NCBI RefSeq assembly: GCF_007858185.1
Contig: NZ_VFES01000015.1
Location: 62,001 to 126,000 of the forward strand
From: Pseudomonas grimontii
Lineage (GTDB): Bacteria; Pseudomonadota; Gammaproteobacteria; Pseudomonadales; Pseudomonadaceae
Direction of reading: 5' to 3'
DNA: 64,000 nt
Every line of letters starts with the position of its first letter. Positions within the stretch are counted from its first letter, which is position 1. The translations under genes were made by a program, and so were the position numbers. This document shows positions 50,719 to 59,204 of this stretch, in pieces. The notes below the pieces were generated by a model. That model was not told the origin of the DNA, ran no database searches, and saw only the letters and a program-made list of their open reading frames with translations.

Positions 50719-53244
50719 CTAGTTGACCGAGGCGTTTTCACCTTGGGCGGTTCGGCGCTTGGGCGCCGGTTCCAACGCCTGTTTGCGCTGCTGCAACGCC
50801 TCCAGCAAACCGAAGTCCTGGGGGAAGTCATCCACCTGGATAGCGTGGTCGGCGTATTCCACATAGCGCGCCAGCAAGGCATCTTCGTCGTCGCTGATCA
50901 GGTCCAGCGCCCGTGCCTTGACGCGCCAGCCGGTAAAGGCCGTGGTGGAGATCGGCATCGGTTCGAGCAGGCCTTGCTTGATGGCCGGCTTGAGCCGGGC
51001 ATCGATCAGCTCCACCTGCGGCAACAGGCGAAAGCCCAATTCGCCGTAGGCCAGCTTGTCGATTTCCGGGCGTGGAATGTAGGAATTGGCCAGCAGGCGG
51101 TCGCGGGTTTCGCCGGGGGTCTGCACCACATCGGCCACCTGGGCCAGCAGGTGATCCGAGGGTTTGCGCAGCGGGATACCGAACGGGAACGTCAAACCTC
51201 GCAGCACCGCAGCCGCTGTTGTGGAGGGGTAGTTATCCAGCACTTCGGCGAGGGCTTCATGGGCACGCAGCAACGCGTCCTGTGCCGCCCAGTGCACCAG
51301 CGGCAGGTCTGCCTGGGGACGACCGTCGTCCTCAAAGCGCTTGAGCACGCAAGACAGGATGTACAGCTGCGACAGAATATCGCCCAAGCGCCCGGTGATA
51401 CTTTCCTTGCGCTTGAGGGCACCGCCCAGCACGCCCATGGAAATATCCGAGACCAGCGCCAACACCACCGACAGACGATTGGCCTGGCGATAGTAGGACG
51501 CCAGCGCGGGGTCGGTCTTGGCCGGTACGGAAATCAGGCGCCCGCCGGTCAGAGAATGCACCGCCGCACGTACGGTGTTGGCCAGCACGAAACTCACATG
51601 GCCGAACATCGCGCTGTCGAACGCTTCCAGCGCCTTGCGCCGGTCCGGGTTGCGGGCGGCTTCCATTTCGCGGAATACATAGGGATGGCAGCGGATCAGG
51701 CCCTGGCCAAAGATGATCAGGCAGCGCGTCATGATGTTCGCGCCTTCCACCGTAATCGCGATGGGGCTTTGCTGGTAGGCGCGAGCCAGGAAGTTATTGG
51801 GGCCCATGCAGATGCCCTTGCCGGCAACAATGTCCATGCCGTCGTTGACGATCATTCGCGCGCGTTCGGTGACGTGGTACTTGGCGATGGCCGAGATCAC
51901 CGAGGGTTTCTCACCGGCATCCAGGGACGCCACCGAGACCTTGCGCACCGCATCGCAGGCATACAGGTGCCCGGCCATACGCGCCAGCGGCGCCTGCACG
52001 CCTTCGAACTTGCCGATGGGCAGGCCGAACTGTTTACGCATCGCCGCGTAGGCCGTGGTACCGCGCACCGCGACCTTGCCGAGGCCGACGTTGGCCGATG
52101 GCAGCGAAATCGCCCGGCCGGCGGCCAGGCACTCCATCAACATGCGCCAGCCGTTGCCGACTTGCTCGCGGCCACCGATAACCCATTCCAGCGGGATAAA
52201 CACATCCTTGCCGGTGGTCGGACCGTTCTGGAACACCGCGTTGAGCGGCCAGTGGCGACGGCCGCTGTTCACGCCGGGGTGGGAGGTAGGAATCAGGGCG
52301 CAGGTGATGCCGAGCGAACCTTTCGGCCCCAGCAAACCGTCCGGGTCTTCGGCACGAAACGCCAGGCCAAGCACGGTGGCGATCGGCCCCAGGGTGATAT
52401 AGCGCTTGTCCCAGGTCACGCGAAACCCCAGCACTTCCTGGCCTTCATGGGTGCCTTTGCAGACGATGCCCAGATCTGGAATCGCCCCGGCATCAGAGCC
52501 GGCATACGGGCTGGTCAGGGCAAAGCACGGGATGTCTTCACCCCGCGCCAAACGCGGCAGGTAGTAATTGCGCTGGGCGTCGGTGCCGTAGTGCAGCAGC
52601 AGTTCGGCCGGGCCCAGGGAGTTGGGCACCATCACCGAAATCGCCGCCGCCGAGCAACGCGTCGAGAGTTTCATCACCACCTGGGAATGGGCGTAGTGGG
52701 AGAAGCCTTTGCCGCCGTACTGCTTGGGAATGATCATGCCGAGAAAGCCGGCGTCCTTGGTGTACTGCCAGCCTTCGGGGGACATGTCCTGCCAGACCTG
52801 GGTGGTTTCCCAGTCGTTGGCGATGTCGCACAGGGTTTCCACTTCATTGTCGAGGAAGGCTTGCTCCTCGGCGCTCAGGCTCGCCGGGGCCGCTTGCAGC
52901 AGGCGCTGCCAGTCGGGTTGGCCGCTGAACAGCTCAGCGTCCCACCACACCGTGCCGGACTCGATAGCGGCGCGTTCGGTGTCGGACATCGCCGGCATGA
53001 TCGTGCGAAACAGGTTGAGGGCCTTGCTGGTCAACAGCGTGCGGCGCAGCGGTTTAAGGGTCATCAACAGCGCCGGTAACACCACCAGCACTGCTGCGAC
53101 GGTGGCGCCGAAAGCCACCACTACGTTGAACAGGTAACCAATCGCCAACCAGACCAAGCCAGCGCCCAACCACAAGGTGGCGGCGGCTTGTCGATACGCC
53201 AGGGCAATCGCAGCTGCGAAACCCACCAATAACCAGATAACCAT
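50719..53244 (-). CDS. fadE: Acyl-CoA dehydrogenase, FadE type
   Basis: 841 residues, like E. coli FadE and unlike the ~400-residue soluble acyl-CoA dehydrogenases. The N-terminal ~70 residues contain two or three membrane segments (LLVGFAAAIALAYRQA, LWLGAGLVWLAIGYLF, VAAVLVVLPALLM). The FAD-binding core has CFALTSPYAGSDAGAIPD, FRVTWDKRYITLGPIATVLGLAF and the C-terminal domain EGANIMTRCLIIFGQG, where the E of VEGANI is the probable catalytic base. A FadE-specific C-terminal ~300 residues follow. It catalyses the first oxidation of acyl-CoA and passes electrons to the respiratory chain. First gene of the fadE-fabG-maoC-thiolase-fadD run; an AT-rich dyad lies ~95 bp upstream. Confidence 0.93.
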   Translation of the reverse strand: MVIWLLVGFAAAIALAYRQAAATLWLGAGLVWLAIGYLFNVVVAFGATVAAVLVVLPALLMTLKPLRRTLLTSKALNLFRTIMPAMSDTERAAIESGTVWWDAELFSGQPDWQRLLQAAPASLSAEEQAFLDNEVETLCDIANDWETTQVWQDMSPEGWQYTKDAGFLGMIIPKQYGGKGFSHYAHSQVVMKLSTRCSAAAISVMVPNSLGPAELLLHYGTDAQRNYYLPRLARGEDIPCFALTSPYAGSDAGAIPDLGIVCKGTHEGQEVLGFRVTWDKRYITLGPIATVLGLAFRAEDPDGLLGPKGSLGITCALIPTSHPGVNSGRRHWPLNAVFQNGPTTGKDVFIPLEWVIGGREQVGNGWRMLMECLAAGRAISLPSANVGLGKVAVRGTTAYAAMRKQFGLPIGKFEGVQAPLARMAGHLYACDAVRKVSVASLDAGEKPSVISAIAKYHVTERARMIVNDGMDIVAGKGICMGPNNFLARAYQQSPIAITVEGANIMTRCLIIFGQGLIRCHPYVFREMEAARNPDRRKALEAFDSAMFGHVSFVLANTVRAAVHSLTGGRLISVPAKTDPALASYYRQANRLSVVLALVSDISMGVLGGALKRKESITGRLGDILSQLYILSCVLKRFEDDGRPQADLPLVHWAAQDALLRAHEALAEVLDNYPSTTAAAVLRGLTFPFGIPLRKPSDHLLAQVADVVQTPGETRDRLLANSYIPRPEIDKLAYGELGFRLLPQVELIDARLKPAIKQGLLEPMPISTTAFTGWRVKARALDLISDDEDALLARYVEYADHAIQVDDFPQDFGLLEALQQRKQALEPAPKRRTAQGENASVN

Positions 53245-53337
53245 GGGATACCTCTACTCGATTCAGGGCGTGGTTTACGTGCGGAAGGTCGGATTGACCT
53301 GCGGCGTAAAGCCACACTACAAACTTGGAAAGCTAAA

Positions 53338-53355
53338 TTCAAATTTTGTTTTGAA
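53338..53355. promoter_or_regulatory. AT-rich dyad upstream of fadE
   Basis: TTCAAA-ttttgt-TTTGAA is an exact 6-bp dyad, 94 bp before the fadE ATG. Similar TTCAA/TTGAA dyads lie before alkB. It may be an operator for a lipid-responsive regulator. Confidence 0.4.
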
Positions 53356-53434
53356 ATTTTTATTTAATTATTTGGCGAAAAAATTGGCGGCTGAATGGGT
53401 CAGCCTGATGGGTTGATGGGATGAGAAAATCGGA

Positions 53435-53456
53435 ACGGGTCGCGCGGGCAACCCGT
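53435..53456 (-). terminator. Terminator of the alkB-praB-fadL run
   Basis: On the minus strand ACGGGT pairs with ACCCGT around a 10-base, partly self-complementary loop and is followed by TCCGATTTTC. It lies 70 bp beyond the FadL-like stop. Confidence 0.5.
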
Positions 53457-53525
53457 CGATGCATCATCCATATGCAGCACAACAGAAAGATGCGCTAACT
53501 GCTGGCTAATATGAATGTAGCCGGA

Positions 53526-54965
53526 TCAAAACTCGTAAGTCGCAGATACGCTAACCACATCACCACGCGCCTCCGACTTGCCATCGAGGCTGGCCCCTCC
53601 AAGGCGATCCACGTTTTTAGTCCTCAGCTTGACGGTCTCTACGAATTGATGGGAATAAGCACCGTCGACGCTCAAGCCTGGTATTGCACTGACTTTGTAG
53701 CCGAAACCCAGGGACACGAACGTGCGGTCACCGTCCGGAATACGCGGGTCACGGGTGGCGTCCGGCGTAGGCGTCTGGTCAAAAGAAACACCGCCACGCA
53801 CGGTAAAGTCGTCAGTCAATTTGTAGTCGGTGCCGTACGAGAATTGCCATGCATCTTTGTAGCGATAGGGAATCGAAACAATGGTGCTGCCTTCGGACTT
53901 GAGGGTCAGCGCTTTGAACGATGACCAATCCGTCCAAGTCGCGCTGAAGCCAACACCCCAACGATCATTGAATTGATGTACCCAATCGAAGGATGCGGTA
54001 GCCGGGATATCCAATTGGGTAGAGGCCTTGGCTCCATCGGGGTAGAGGTGCAGGCCTGGGTAGGCCATTTCTACCAGGGTTTTACCGTCCAGAACAGGCG
54101 TGGTCATGAGTAACCGAGATTGTTCGTCGGCGTAGATATTGTATTTACCCTCTAACTTATTCTTTATTTTCGCGTGGTAATTCAAGCCCAGCGTGTCCTG
54201 ACTGGTCGGCTTCCAGGCGATACCCGCGAACCAGCCCAGCGATGTATTGTCGACTTTGACGCGCATCAACGAAAAGCCCTGACCCGCAGCAAAGGGAGTA
54301 AAACCGAAGTCCGCAGACTGTGCCGCTGCGGCAAACAAGTCGACGTTCTGGCTTACAAAACCAGAGGTGTGCTGAAGAATCGCACCGCCCCCAACGGAGA
54401 ATTCGTCAGTGACTTTAAACGACAGCGAGCCAGTCAGTGCAACCGTCTCGATCTTCGTATCAACCGCGAAGTCCCTGCCTTTCCAATCATTGTCGTAGCT
54501 TGTCCTCGCCCCCATGGGGACCACCTGACTCAGGCCGAAGTTCAGGCGATCATTAATTGGCATGACCATGAAGCCGGTAGGCACCCATGCCTCAAAACCC
54601 GCTTGGCCCCCATCTCCCGTTCTAGTGTCGTAGATCGGATTGAAGTTGGGATCCAAAACCGTGGCCGACGTAGGCCGACCAGAGTAGTCGTACGCGCTAC
54701 CCTTATATTTGATATCGATATTTGCGTAATTGAGCGTGAACTGGGAAATGTTCTTGTCGATAAATGCCATGGCAGCGGGGTTGTTATAGGCCGATGACGG
54801 GTCGTTCTTGAACAACGAACCACCACCAAATGCGCGACCCCAGCCGGCAGCGTTTGTCGTCGGCGTCATGAACGCTCCCGCCTGGGCCGAACCGGCAGCC
54901 ACCATGAACCCGCTGAGCAATGCCAGGCTCAGGAATGTTTGTGCCTGTTGTTTCTTATTATTCAT
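53526..54965 (-). CDS. FadL/OmpP1-family outer-membrane transporter
   Basis: 479 residues. The ATG at 54965 is preceded by AAGGAG; an upstream in-frame extension has no signal-peptide logic. The signal peptide (FLSLALLSGFMVAAGSAQA) leads into the FadL N-terminal hatch AGWGRAFGGGSLFKNDPSSAYNNPAAM, which includes the conserved NPA. The rest is an amphipathic beta-barrel ending in the aromatic residue SATYEF, expected for BAM-dependent insertion. Such proteins take up long-chain fatty acids, alkanes or aromatics. Its place after two PraB-like genes and alkB makes alkanes or their oxidation products the best guess. It is comparable to AlkL in role but not in family. Confidence 0.9.
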   Translation of the reverse strand: MNNKKQQAQTFLSLALLSGFMVAAGSAQAGAFMTPTTNAAGWGRAFGGGSLFKNDPSSAYNNPAAMAFIDKNISQFTLNYANIDIKYKGSAYDYSGRPTSATVLDPNFNPIYDTRTGDGGQAGFEAWVPTGFMVMPINDRLNFGLSQVVPMGARTSYDNDWKGRDFAVDTKIETVALTGSLSFKVTDEFSVGGGAILQHTSGFVSQNVDLFAAAAQSADFGFTPFAAGQGFSLMRVKVDNTSLGWFAGIAWKPTSQDTLGLNYHAKIKNKLEGKYNIYADEQSRLLMTTPVLDGKTLVEMAYPGLHLYPDGAKASTQLDIPATASFDWVHQFNDRWGVGFSATWTDWSSFKALTLKSEGSTIVSIPYRYKDAWQFSYGTDYKLTDDFTVRGGVSFDQTPTPDATRDPRIPDGDRTFVSLGFGYKVSAIPGLSVDGAYSHQFVETVKLRTKNVDRLGGASLDGKSEARGDVVSVSATYEF

Positions 54966-55029
54966 GCTCCACTCCTTATTGTTTTTATACCGCCCCAGCG
55001 GGTAAATACCGATGGTTTGTCGCAACAGA

Positions 55030-55045
55030 TGCCTCTTGCGAGGCA
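55030..55045 (-). terminator. Short hairpin between praB-like gene 2 and fadL-like gene
   Basis: TGCCTC-ttgc-GAGGCA is an exact 6-bp stem. Without a good T-run, it may only attenuate read-through into the fadL-like gene. Confidence 0.4.
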
Positions 55046-55091
55046 CCTGTCTTTGCCGTGGGTGATCAGCCCAGAGTGCTCTGCGGGACGA

Positions 55092-55619
55092 TTAAGGAAC
55101 GATCTGCAGCAGCGGCGATGTGGTCACCGTTACACTCAGGCTTTGAAGGGTGCAGGACGAACCAAGAGGCTGGCTTGTAGGGCTGGTGGTCAACACGCCA
55201 GTGCTGTTGTTGTAGGCCACCGTGACGGTCGATGGACCGCAGTTGGACGCTGGATACAACACGCTGGCAGGAATGGTGTAACCGACGTTGGTGACATTCC
55301 CGCTGCCTGAAGTACCACTCAGGGATGTAGCAGTCAGCGTCCATGGCACACCCGTGATTTGAGGTAGCTTGCACAGGTTGTTGCTACCCGACACGGTGAC
55401 CTTGGTGATACTCGCAATTCCCACATTGTTTACAGAACCATCAAACTTCACGTCACACGTAATGGGCAACTGAAAAGAGGATGGTGACTTCACAGTAAGT
55501 GAACCGGACGCGGAAAAATTACTGCTGACCGGAGCGATACTCACTGCATTCGCCATCGAAGCAGCACCCATGCAAACAGCCAAAGCAGACAACGATACGA
55601 GGGTTTTCAAACTTTTCAT
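55092..55619 (-). CDS. PraB-like alkane-oxidation-associated secreted protein 2
   Basis: 175 residues, GAGGAAAAACA-ATG start. The signal peptide (LSALAVCMGAASMANA, cleavage near residue 25) is followed by a Ser/Thr/Val-rich beta protein: SNFSASGSLTVKSPSSFQLP, a cysteine pair around TCDVKF and NNLCKLPQITGVPWTL, and later SNCGPSTVTVAYNN and GSSCTLQSLSV. This matches my recollection of Pseudomonas PraB, a secreted protein induced by alkanes and reported to stimulate hexadecane growth. Four cysteines suggest two disulfides. Its location between alkB and a FadL protein supports the assignment; the mechanism is unknown. Confidence 0.75.
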   Translation of the reverse strand: MKSLKTLVSLSALAVCMGAASMANAVSIAPVSSNFSASGSLTVKSPSSFQLPITCDVKFDGSVNNVGIASITKVTVSGSNNLCKLPQITGVPWTLTATSLSGTSGSGNVTNVGYTIPASVLYPASNCGPSTVTVAYNNSTGVLTTSPTSQPLGSSCTLQSLSVTVTTSPLLQIVP

Positions 55620-55638
55620 TGTTTTTCCTCACATGTTA

Positions 55639-55657
55639 TGGCGAATTCATTTCGCCA
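55639..55657 (-). terminator. Hairpin between the two PraB-like genes
   Basis: TGGCGAA-ttcat-TTCGCCA is an exact 7-bp stem 85 bp after the first PraB-like gene. It could set different transcript levels for the two paralogs. Confidence 0.45.
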
Positions 55658-55742
55658 GGGGTAATGGCCATGAACGAGAGGTCACGGTGAAACTGCAGAA
55701 CTTCCCTTTCCAGCCAAATTTCAATTCAATTACCGCAGCACG

Positions 55743-56237
55743 TTATTCAACAACTTTGAAGTTCGGTGGCATCTTGATTGACACCGTCTTGATCTTGCAG
55801 TCTTCGCCAATCGGTACATTGGCCGCTTCCAACTTGCCGGTGGCGTTATCCCAGGTGCCATCGGCGGTAGAAGGCCCGCACTTGCCGCCCAGGCCGAAGG
55901 CGTGAACATCGACGCTGATCTTCGACATGGAACCGCTCTTGGTATCTTTGGCGACCAGTATCCACGGCAAGTTGATGGCTTCGACCCGGCTGCATTTGAG
56001 GCCGCCATCGAAGTCGACTTTGTCGACATTGACCGAGGAACCATCCGCAGCGACCTTGCCGGCCACCTTGATGGTGCAATCGGCGCTGATCAGCGCGCCT
56101 TTGGAAAAGCTGATCGGGCCTTGGGCGGTAAAGGCGCTGCCGGCCGGTTCGATGCGTGCGGCCTGAGCCTGCTGATAGGCGATCAGGCCCAACGCGGCCA
56201 ATACGATATGGGTGGTGAACTTGGCAGGTGTTTGCAT
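55743..56237 (-). CDS. PraB-like alkane-oxidation-associated secreted protein 1
   Basis: 164 residues, AAGGA before the ATG. Signal peptide to about residue 26 (TTHIVLAALGLIAYQQAQA). The mature protein has the same plan as its neighbour: GSAFTAQGPISFSKGALISADCTIKV, LKCSRVEAINLPWILVA, GKCGPSTADGTWDN and GEDCKIKTVSI, with four similarly spaced cysteines and a shared CGPST block. Sequence identity between the two is low outside these blocks, so the duplication is old. It is 117 bp downstream of alkB and in the same direction. Confidence 0.72.
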   Translation of the reverse strand: MQTPAKFTTHIVLAALGLIAYQQAQAARIEPAGSAFTAQGPISFSKGALISADCTIKVAGKVAADGSSVNVDKVDFDGGLKCSRVEAINLPWILVAKDTKSGSMSKISVDVHAFGLGGKCGPSTADGTWDNATGKLEAANVPIGEDCKIKTVSIKMPPNFKVVE

Positions 56238-56354
56238 GGTGTACGTCCTTCCCTTTAATTATTTTTGTTCGGGTCAAAGCACTTTCTCTGGGCGATAAAA
56301 TCCTGCGCGGCAATCAGGCCCCGAGCACACAACAAAACTAAGTGTTACTTCAGA

Positions 56355-57635
56355 TCAAAACGGCTTGGCATTGCCGCTGTACTTCTCCAGGTACTTCAAA
56401 CGCTGTGAAGGTTGAAGATTGGTCAGGGTGATGTCCCCGGCATAGTGATTAAGAACTCGATGGTCCATGCGCCGCCGCCACAAGTACGGCACATACGCCC
56501 AGACAATCATGCTCGCGTAGCCATAAGGCAGTTGCGGTGACTCCTCGAAGTGGCGCAATGACTGATAACTACGCGTGGGATTGGCATGGTGATCGGAGTG
56601 CCGCTGCAACTGGAACAGAAAGATATTGGTGACAATCCGGTTACTGTTCCAGGAGTGCCGAGGCGAACAACGCTCATAACGACCGTTAGGCAACTTCTGA
56701 CGTTTAAGGCCGTAGTGCTCCACATAGTTCACCACTTCCAGCAACGAGAAGCCGTAAATGCCCTGGATAATCAGGAACGGAATCACCGCCGCCCCCAGCC
56801 AGGCAATCATCGCGCCCCACAACACCACGCTGTACATCCAGGCACTGAGCACCCCGTTTTTCCAATGCCAGGCCGGCAGGCCGAGTTTGCGCAGGCGCTC
56901 GCGCTCCAGGTTCCATGCCGAGCGTGCACTGAACCACACCGAACGCGGCAGGAAGGCCCAGAAACTCTCACCCAGGCGTGAGCTGGCCGGGTCTTCCGGC
57001 GTGGCGACGCGCACGTGATGGCCACGGTTGTGTTCGGTGTAGAAGTGCCCGTAGAACGTCGGTGCCAGCGTGACCTTGGCCAGGAACACTTCCAGGGCAT
57101 TGGGCTTGTGCCCCAGTTCATGGGCGGTGTTGATGGCAATGCCGGTGGCGGCCCCCGTCGACATGGCCATGCCCAGGTAGGTAAACCAGCTCGGTTCGCC
57201 ATGCAGTTGCGTACGGTCGGTGATGTAACCGGCGGCGTGGGCCAGCCAATTGGAAGGCTCGACGTTGGCGGTGGCGTGCAGCAGGCCACCCTGAATGATC
57301 CAGTCGATGCCGCCGGCGGCCAGCCAACCGGTAATGACCACCGACGAGATGACGAACAGCACGCCGGTGTAGACGATCCAGCGGTAGTAGCTTTGGGATT
57401 CAAGGTGGTTGACGGCAGATTCGGGCGGGTTGCTGACGTCTTCGCCGAGCAGGCCGTCGATCAGGGGGATCAGGCCAAAGATCACCAGTACACCCACCCA
57501 CCACAGTTGCTGGATGCCGGTGGTAATGGCGAGCGCGCCGGACAACAGCGGGGTGGCCAATGGCATGATGCCCAACCACCACAGATGGCGCTTGCCGTCG
57601 GTCCAAACGCTGGGTGCTGCCAGAGTCTGGTTCAT
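56355..57635 (-). CDS. alkB: Alkane 1-monooxygenase (AlkB-type diiron membrane hydroxylase)
   Basis: 426 residues from the ATG at 57635, which follows a strong GGAGG; the longer opening to 57752 has none. The three histidine boxes are complete: HELGHK (~172-177), EHNRGHH (~200-206) and LQRHSDHH (~343-350). The AlkB-specific NYVEHYGL lies between boxes 2 and 3. About six membrane helices are visible (PLATPLLSGALAI, LWWVGVLVIFGLIPLIDG, WIVYTGVLFVISSVVITGW and others). It hydroxylates medium-to-long n-alkanes at the terminal carbon with electrons from rubredoxin, but no rubredoxin or rubredoxin reductase gene is in the window. It heads the alkB-praB-praB-fadL run. Confidence 0.95.
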   Translation of the reverse strand: MNQTLAAPSVWTDGKRHLWWLGIMPLATPLLSGALAITTGIQQLWWVGVLVIFGLIPLIDGLLGEDVSNPPESAVNHLESQSYYRWIVYTGVLFVISSVVITGWLAAGGIDWIIQGGLLHATANVEPSNWLAHAAGYITDRTQLHGEPSWFTYLGMAMSTGAATGIAINTAHELGHKPNALEVFLAKVTLAPTFYGHFYTEHNRGHHVRVATPEDPASSRLGESFWAFLPRSVWFSARSAWNLERERLRKLGLPAWHWKNGVLSAWMYSVVLWGAMIAWLGAAVIPFLIIQGIYGFSLLEVVNYVEHYGLKRQKLPNGRYERCSPRHSWNSNRIVTNIFLFQLQRHSDHHANPTRSYQSLRHFEESPQLPYGYASMIVWAYVPYLWRRRMDHRVLNHYAGDITLTNLQPSQRLKYLEKYSGNAKPF

Positions 57636-57757
57636 GGCAGCCTCCGTGGCAGGCAGGCGGAAAACAGGTTCAAGGAGCGCTGGATGCTCCGGGAAATCAA
57701 CCATGCGATAAAAGACGTTTTTTTCATTGTTATTCGCTCTTAGGCATTTCAAAAATC

Positions 57758-57779
57758 ATTTCAAAATAAATATTGAAAT
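57758..57779. promoter_or_regulatory. AT-rich dyad upstream of alkB
   Basis: ATTTCAA-aataaata-TTGAAAT is an exact 7-bp dyad, 123 bp before the alkB ATG. An extra ATTTCAA lies at 57746-57752, so the half-site occurs three times. The 57636-57930 gap contains no gene. Confidence 0.45.
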
Positions 57780-57930
57780 ATTTTTTTTAAATAAATAACG
57801 CGGAATCGTTAGGTCGTCAACTACTTTTTCAAGGCCTTTTGGGCGTGACCGAGCAGTCTCTTTTTCAGCCGTTTAGTCAGGTCTCTAGGGCAAGCATTTG
57901 CGACGTTCGCCCCCACAATGAGGGCCACGA

Positions 57931-58929
57931 TTATTTGTTCGCCAAGGCAAAGGGCGGATGCAGGACCGTGGCCGTTTCCACTGGGCGCACGCGCTTGGCC
58001 ACGTGCAATACGGCCTCGACCACCCGCGCCGTGGCGGTAATCGGCAGCATGTGGCCGCGCCCTTCCACCACTTGCAGCTTGAGGCCTGGCACTTTGTCGG
58101 CGAGGGCCTGGCCATGCTGGCGAAAGTCCAGCACCTTGTCCCGCGCGCCATAGATAAGGCCGATGGGCAGGGTCAGTTGCGGGTAGCGCTTGACCATCCC
58201 AGGCAGGCAGTCGTTGACCAACACAATCTCGCTGGAGGCGGCGTAAAAGTTGTCGGGACGCATACCCAGCAAGCCGCCGCCCTGGGTGGCGAAGTCCTCG
58301 GGAGCGGGGTCCGGCGCAAACACGCCCTTGACCACCGAACGTCGGGTCAGCAGGCCAATGGGCACGGTGAGCGTGTGGGCTACAAAGCGTCGCAGCCAGG
58401 CCGGTCGCACCGCCAGCGACCAGAACACCAGCGGCAATGTGGGTTGGGGATGGGTCAACGGTGCCACCAGCACCAGGCCCGATACAGCCTCGGGATGATC
58501 GAGGGCCAGGGCCAGGGAGATCGCGCCGCCGAGGGAATGCCCCAGCACCACAGGCTTGTCCAGGCCAAGCGTGTTGATAAAGGCCGCGACTTGCCGCGCC
58601 TGGGCCGGCAAGTCCGCAGCGGTACCTTTATGCCGCGTGGAATAACCCGACCCGGGACGGTCGAGGGTGATCACCCGAAAGTGCTCACGCAATTGGCCGG
58701 ACAAGGCATAGGTCAGGTTGCGACTGCTGCCCATCAGCCCGTGAATCATCACCAGCGGCGGGCCCTTGCCCTCTTCGACATAATGAAAGCGCTCGCCCTC
58801 CACCTCCACGAAGCGCCCGTTGATGGGGACAGCGGCTTCGATGCGCCGCGTCATCCAGGTGCTGAAGCCCCACAACACGGCGCTCGCCCCCACCAGTACA
58901 CCCGCCACAATCAACCATTGCACAGCCAT
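57931..58929 (-). CDS. Membrane-anchored alpha/beta-hydrolase
   Basis: 332 residues. The ATG at 58929 lies 12 bp after GAGGA. One N-terminal membrane helix (LIVAGVLVGASAVLWGFSTW) anchors it. The hydrolase core has oxyanion HGLMGSSRN, nucleophile elbow GHSLGGAIS (~133), Asp in GARDKVLDFR and His in GRGHMLPI. It is likely an esterase/lipase working on hydrophobic substrates at the membrane surface. It is divergent from the Baeyer-Villiger-type monooxygenase; esters formed by such an enzyme would be a natural substrate, so the pair may be functional partners. Confidence 0.88.
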   Translation of the reverse strand: MAVQWLIVAGVLVGASAVLWGFSTWMTRRIEAAVPINGRFVEVEGERFHYVEEGKGPPLVMIHGLMGSSRNLTYALSGQLREHFRVITLDRPGSGYSTRHKGTAADLPAQARQVAAFINTLGLDKPVVLGHSLGGAISLALALDHPEAVSGLVLVAPLTHPQPTLPLVFWSLAVRPAWLRRFVAHTLTVPIGLLTRRSVVKGVFAPDPAPEDFATQGGGLLGMRPDNFYAASSEIVLVNDCLPGMVKRYPQLTLPIGLIYGARDKVLDFRQHGQALADKVPGLKLQVVEGRGHMLPITATARVVEAVLHVAKRVRPVETATVLHPPFALANK

Positions 58930-59093
58930 AGCTCGGTCCTCAGCTTCCCTGTTGCCGGCGACCTGACCGGAATTGGTCAAGGCCTCGGCCAACGTCCACA
59001 CCCTGGACCTGAACGGCGTGCGTACTACGCTCGTCCGTCGGACAAGTCGCACATAAGGAACAAGGTCCTAGCGTAGGCGATATTTTCAGGTAG

Positions 59094-59120
59094 ATTATTT
59101 AAAATCTTTTTTAAAATAAT
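59094..59120. promoter_or_regulatory. AT-rich near-dyad between hydrolase and monooxygenase
   Basis: ATTATTT (59094-59100) and AAATAAT (59114-59120) are exact complements around a 13-base A/T centre. They lie in the 275-bp divergent control region, 84 bp before the monooxygenase start. The pattern is close to, but not the same as, the TTCAA dyads before alkB and fadE. Confidence 0.35.
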
Positions 59121-59204
59121 TAATTCAATTTTCCTTTGCAATGGTGTTCTATCTAAAGACACAACAAAAACAGGAGCACATCCGATGCCCATGAAGGACC
59201 GCCT

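Noticed and set aside
50743..53079. 778-codon open frame antisense to fadE
   Set aside because: Codon-bias shadow; fadE has an unmistakable family match on the other strand.
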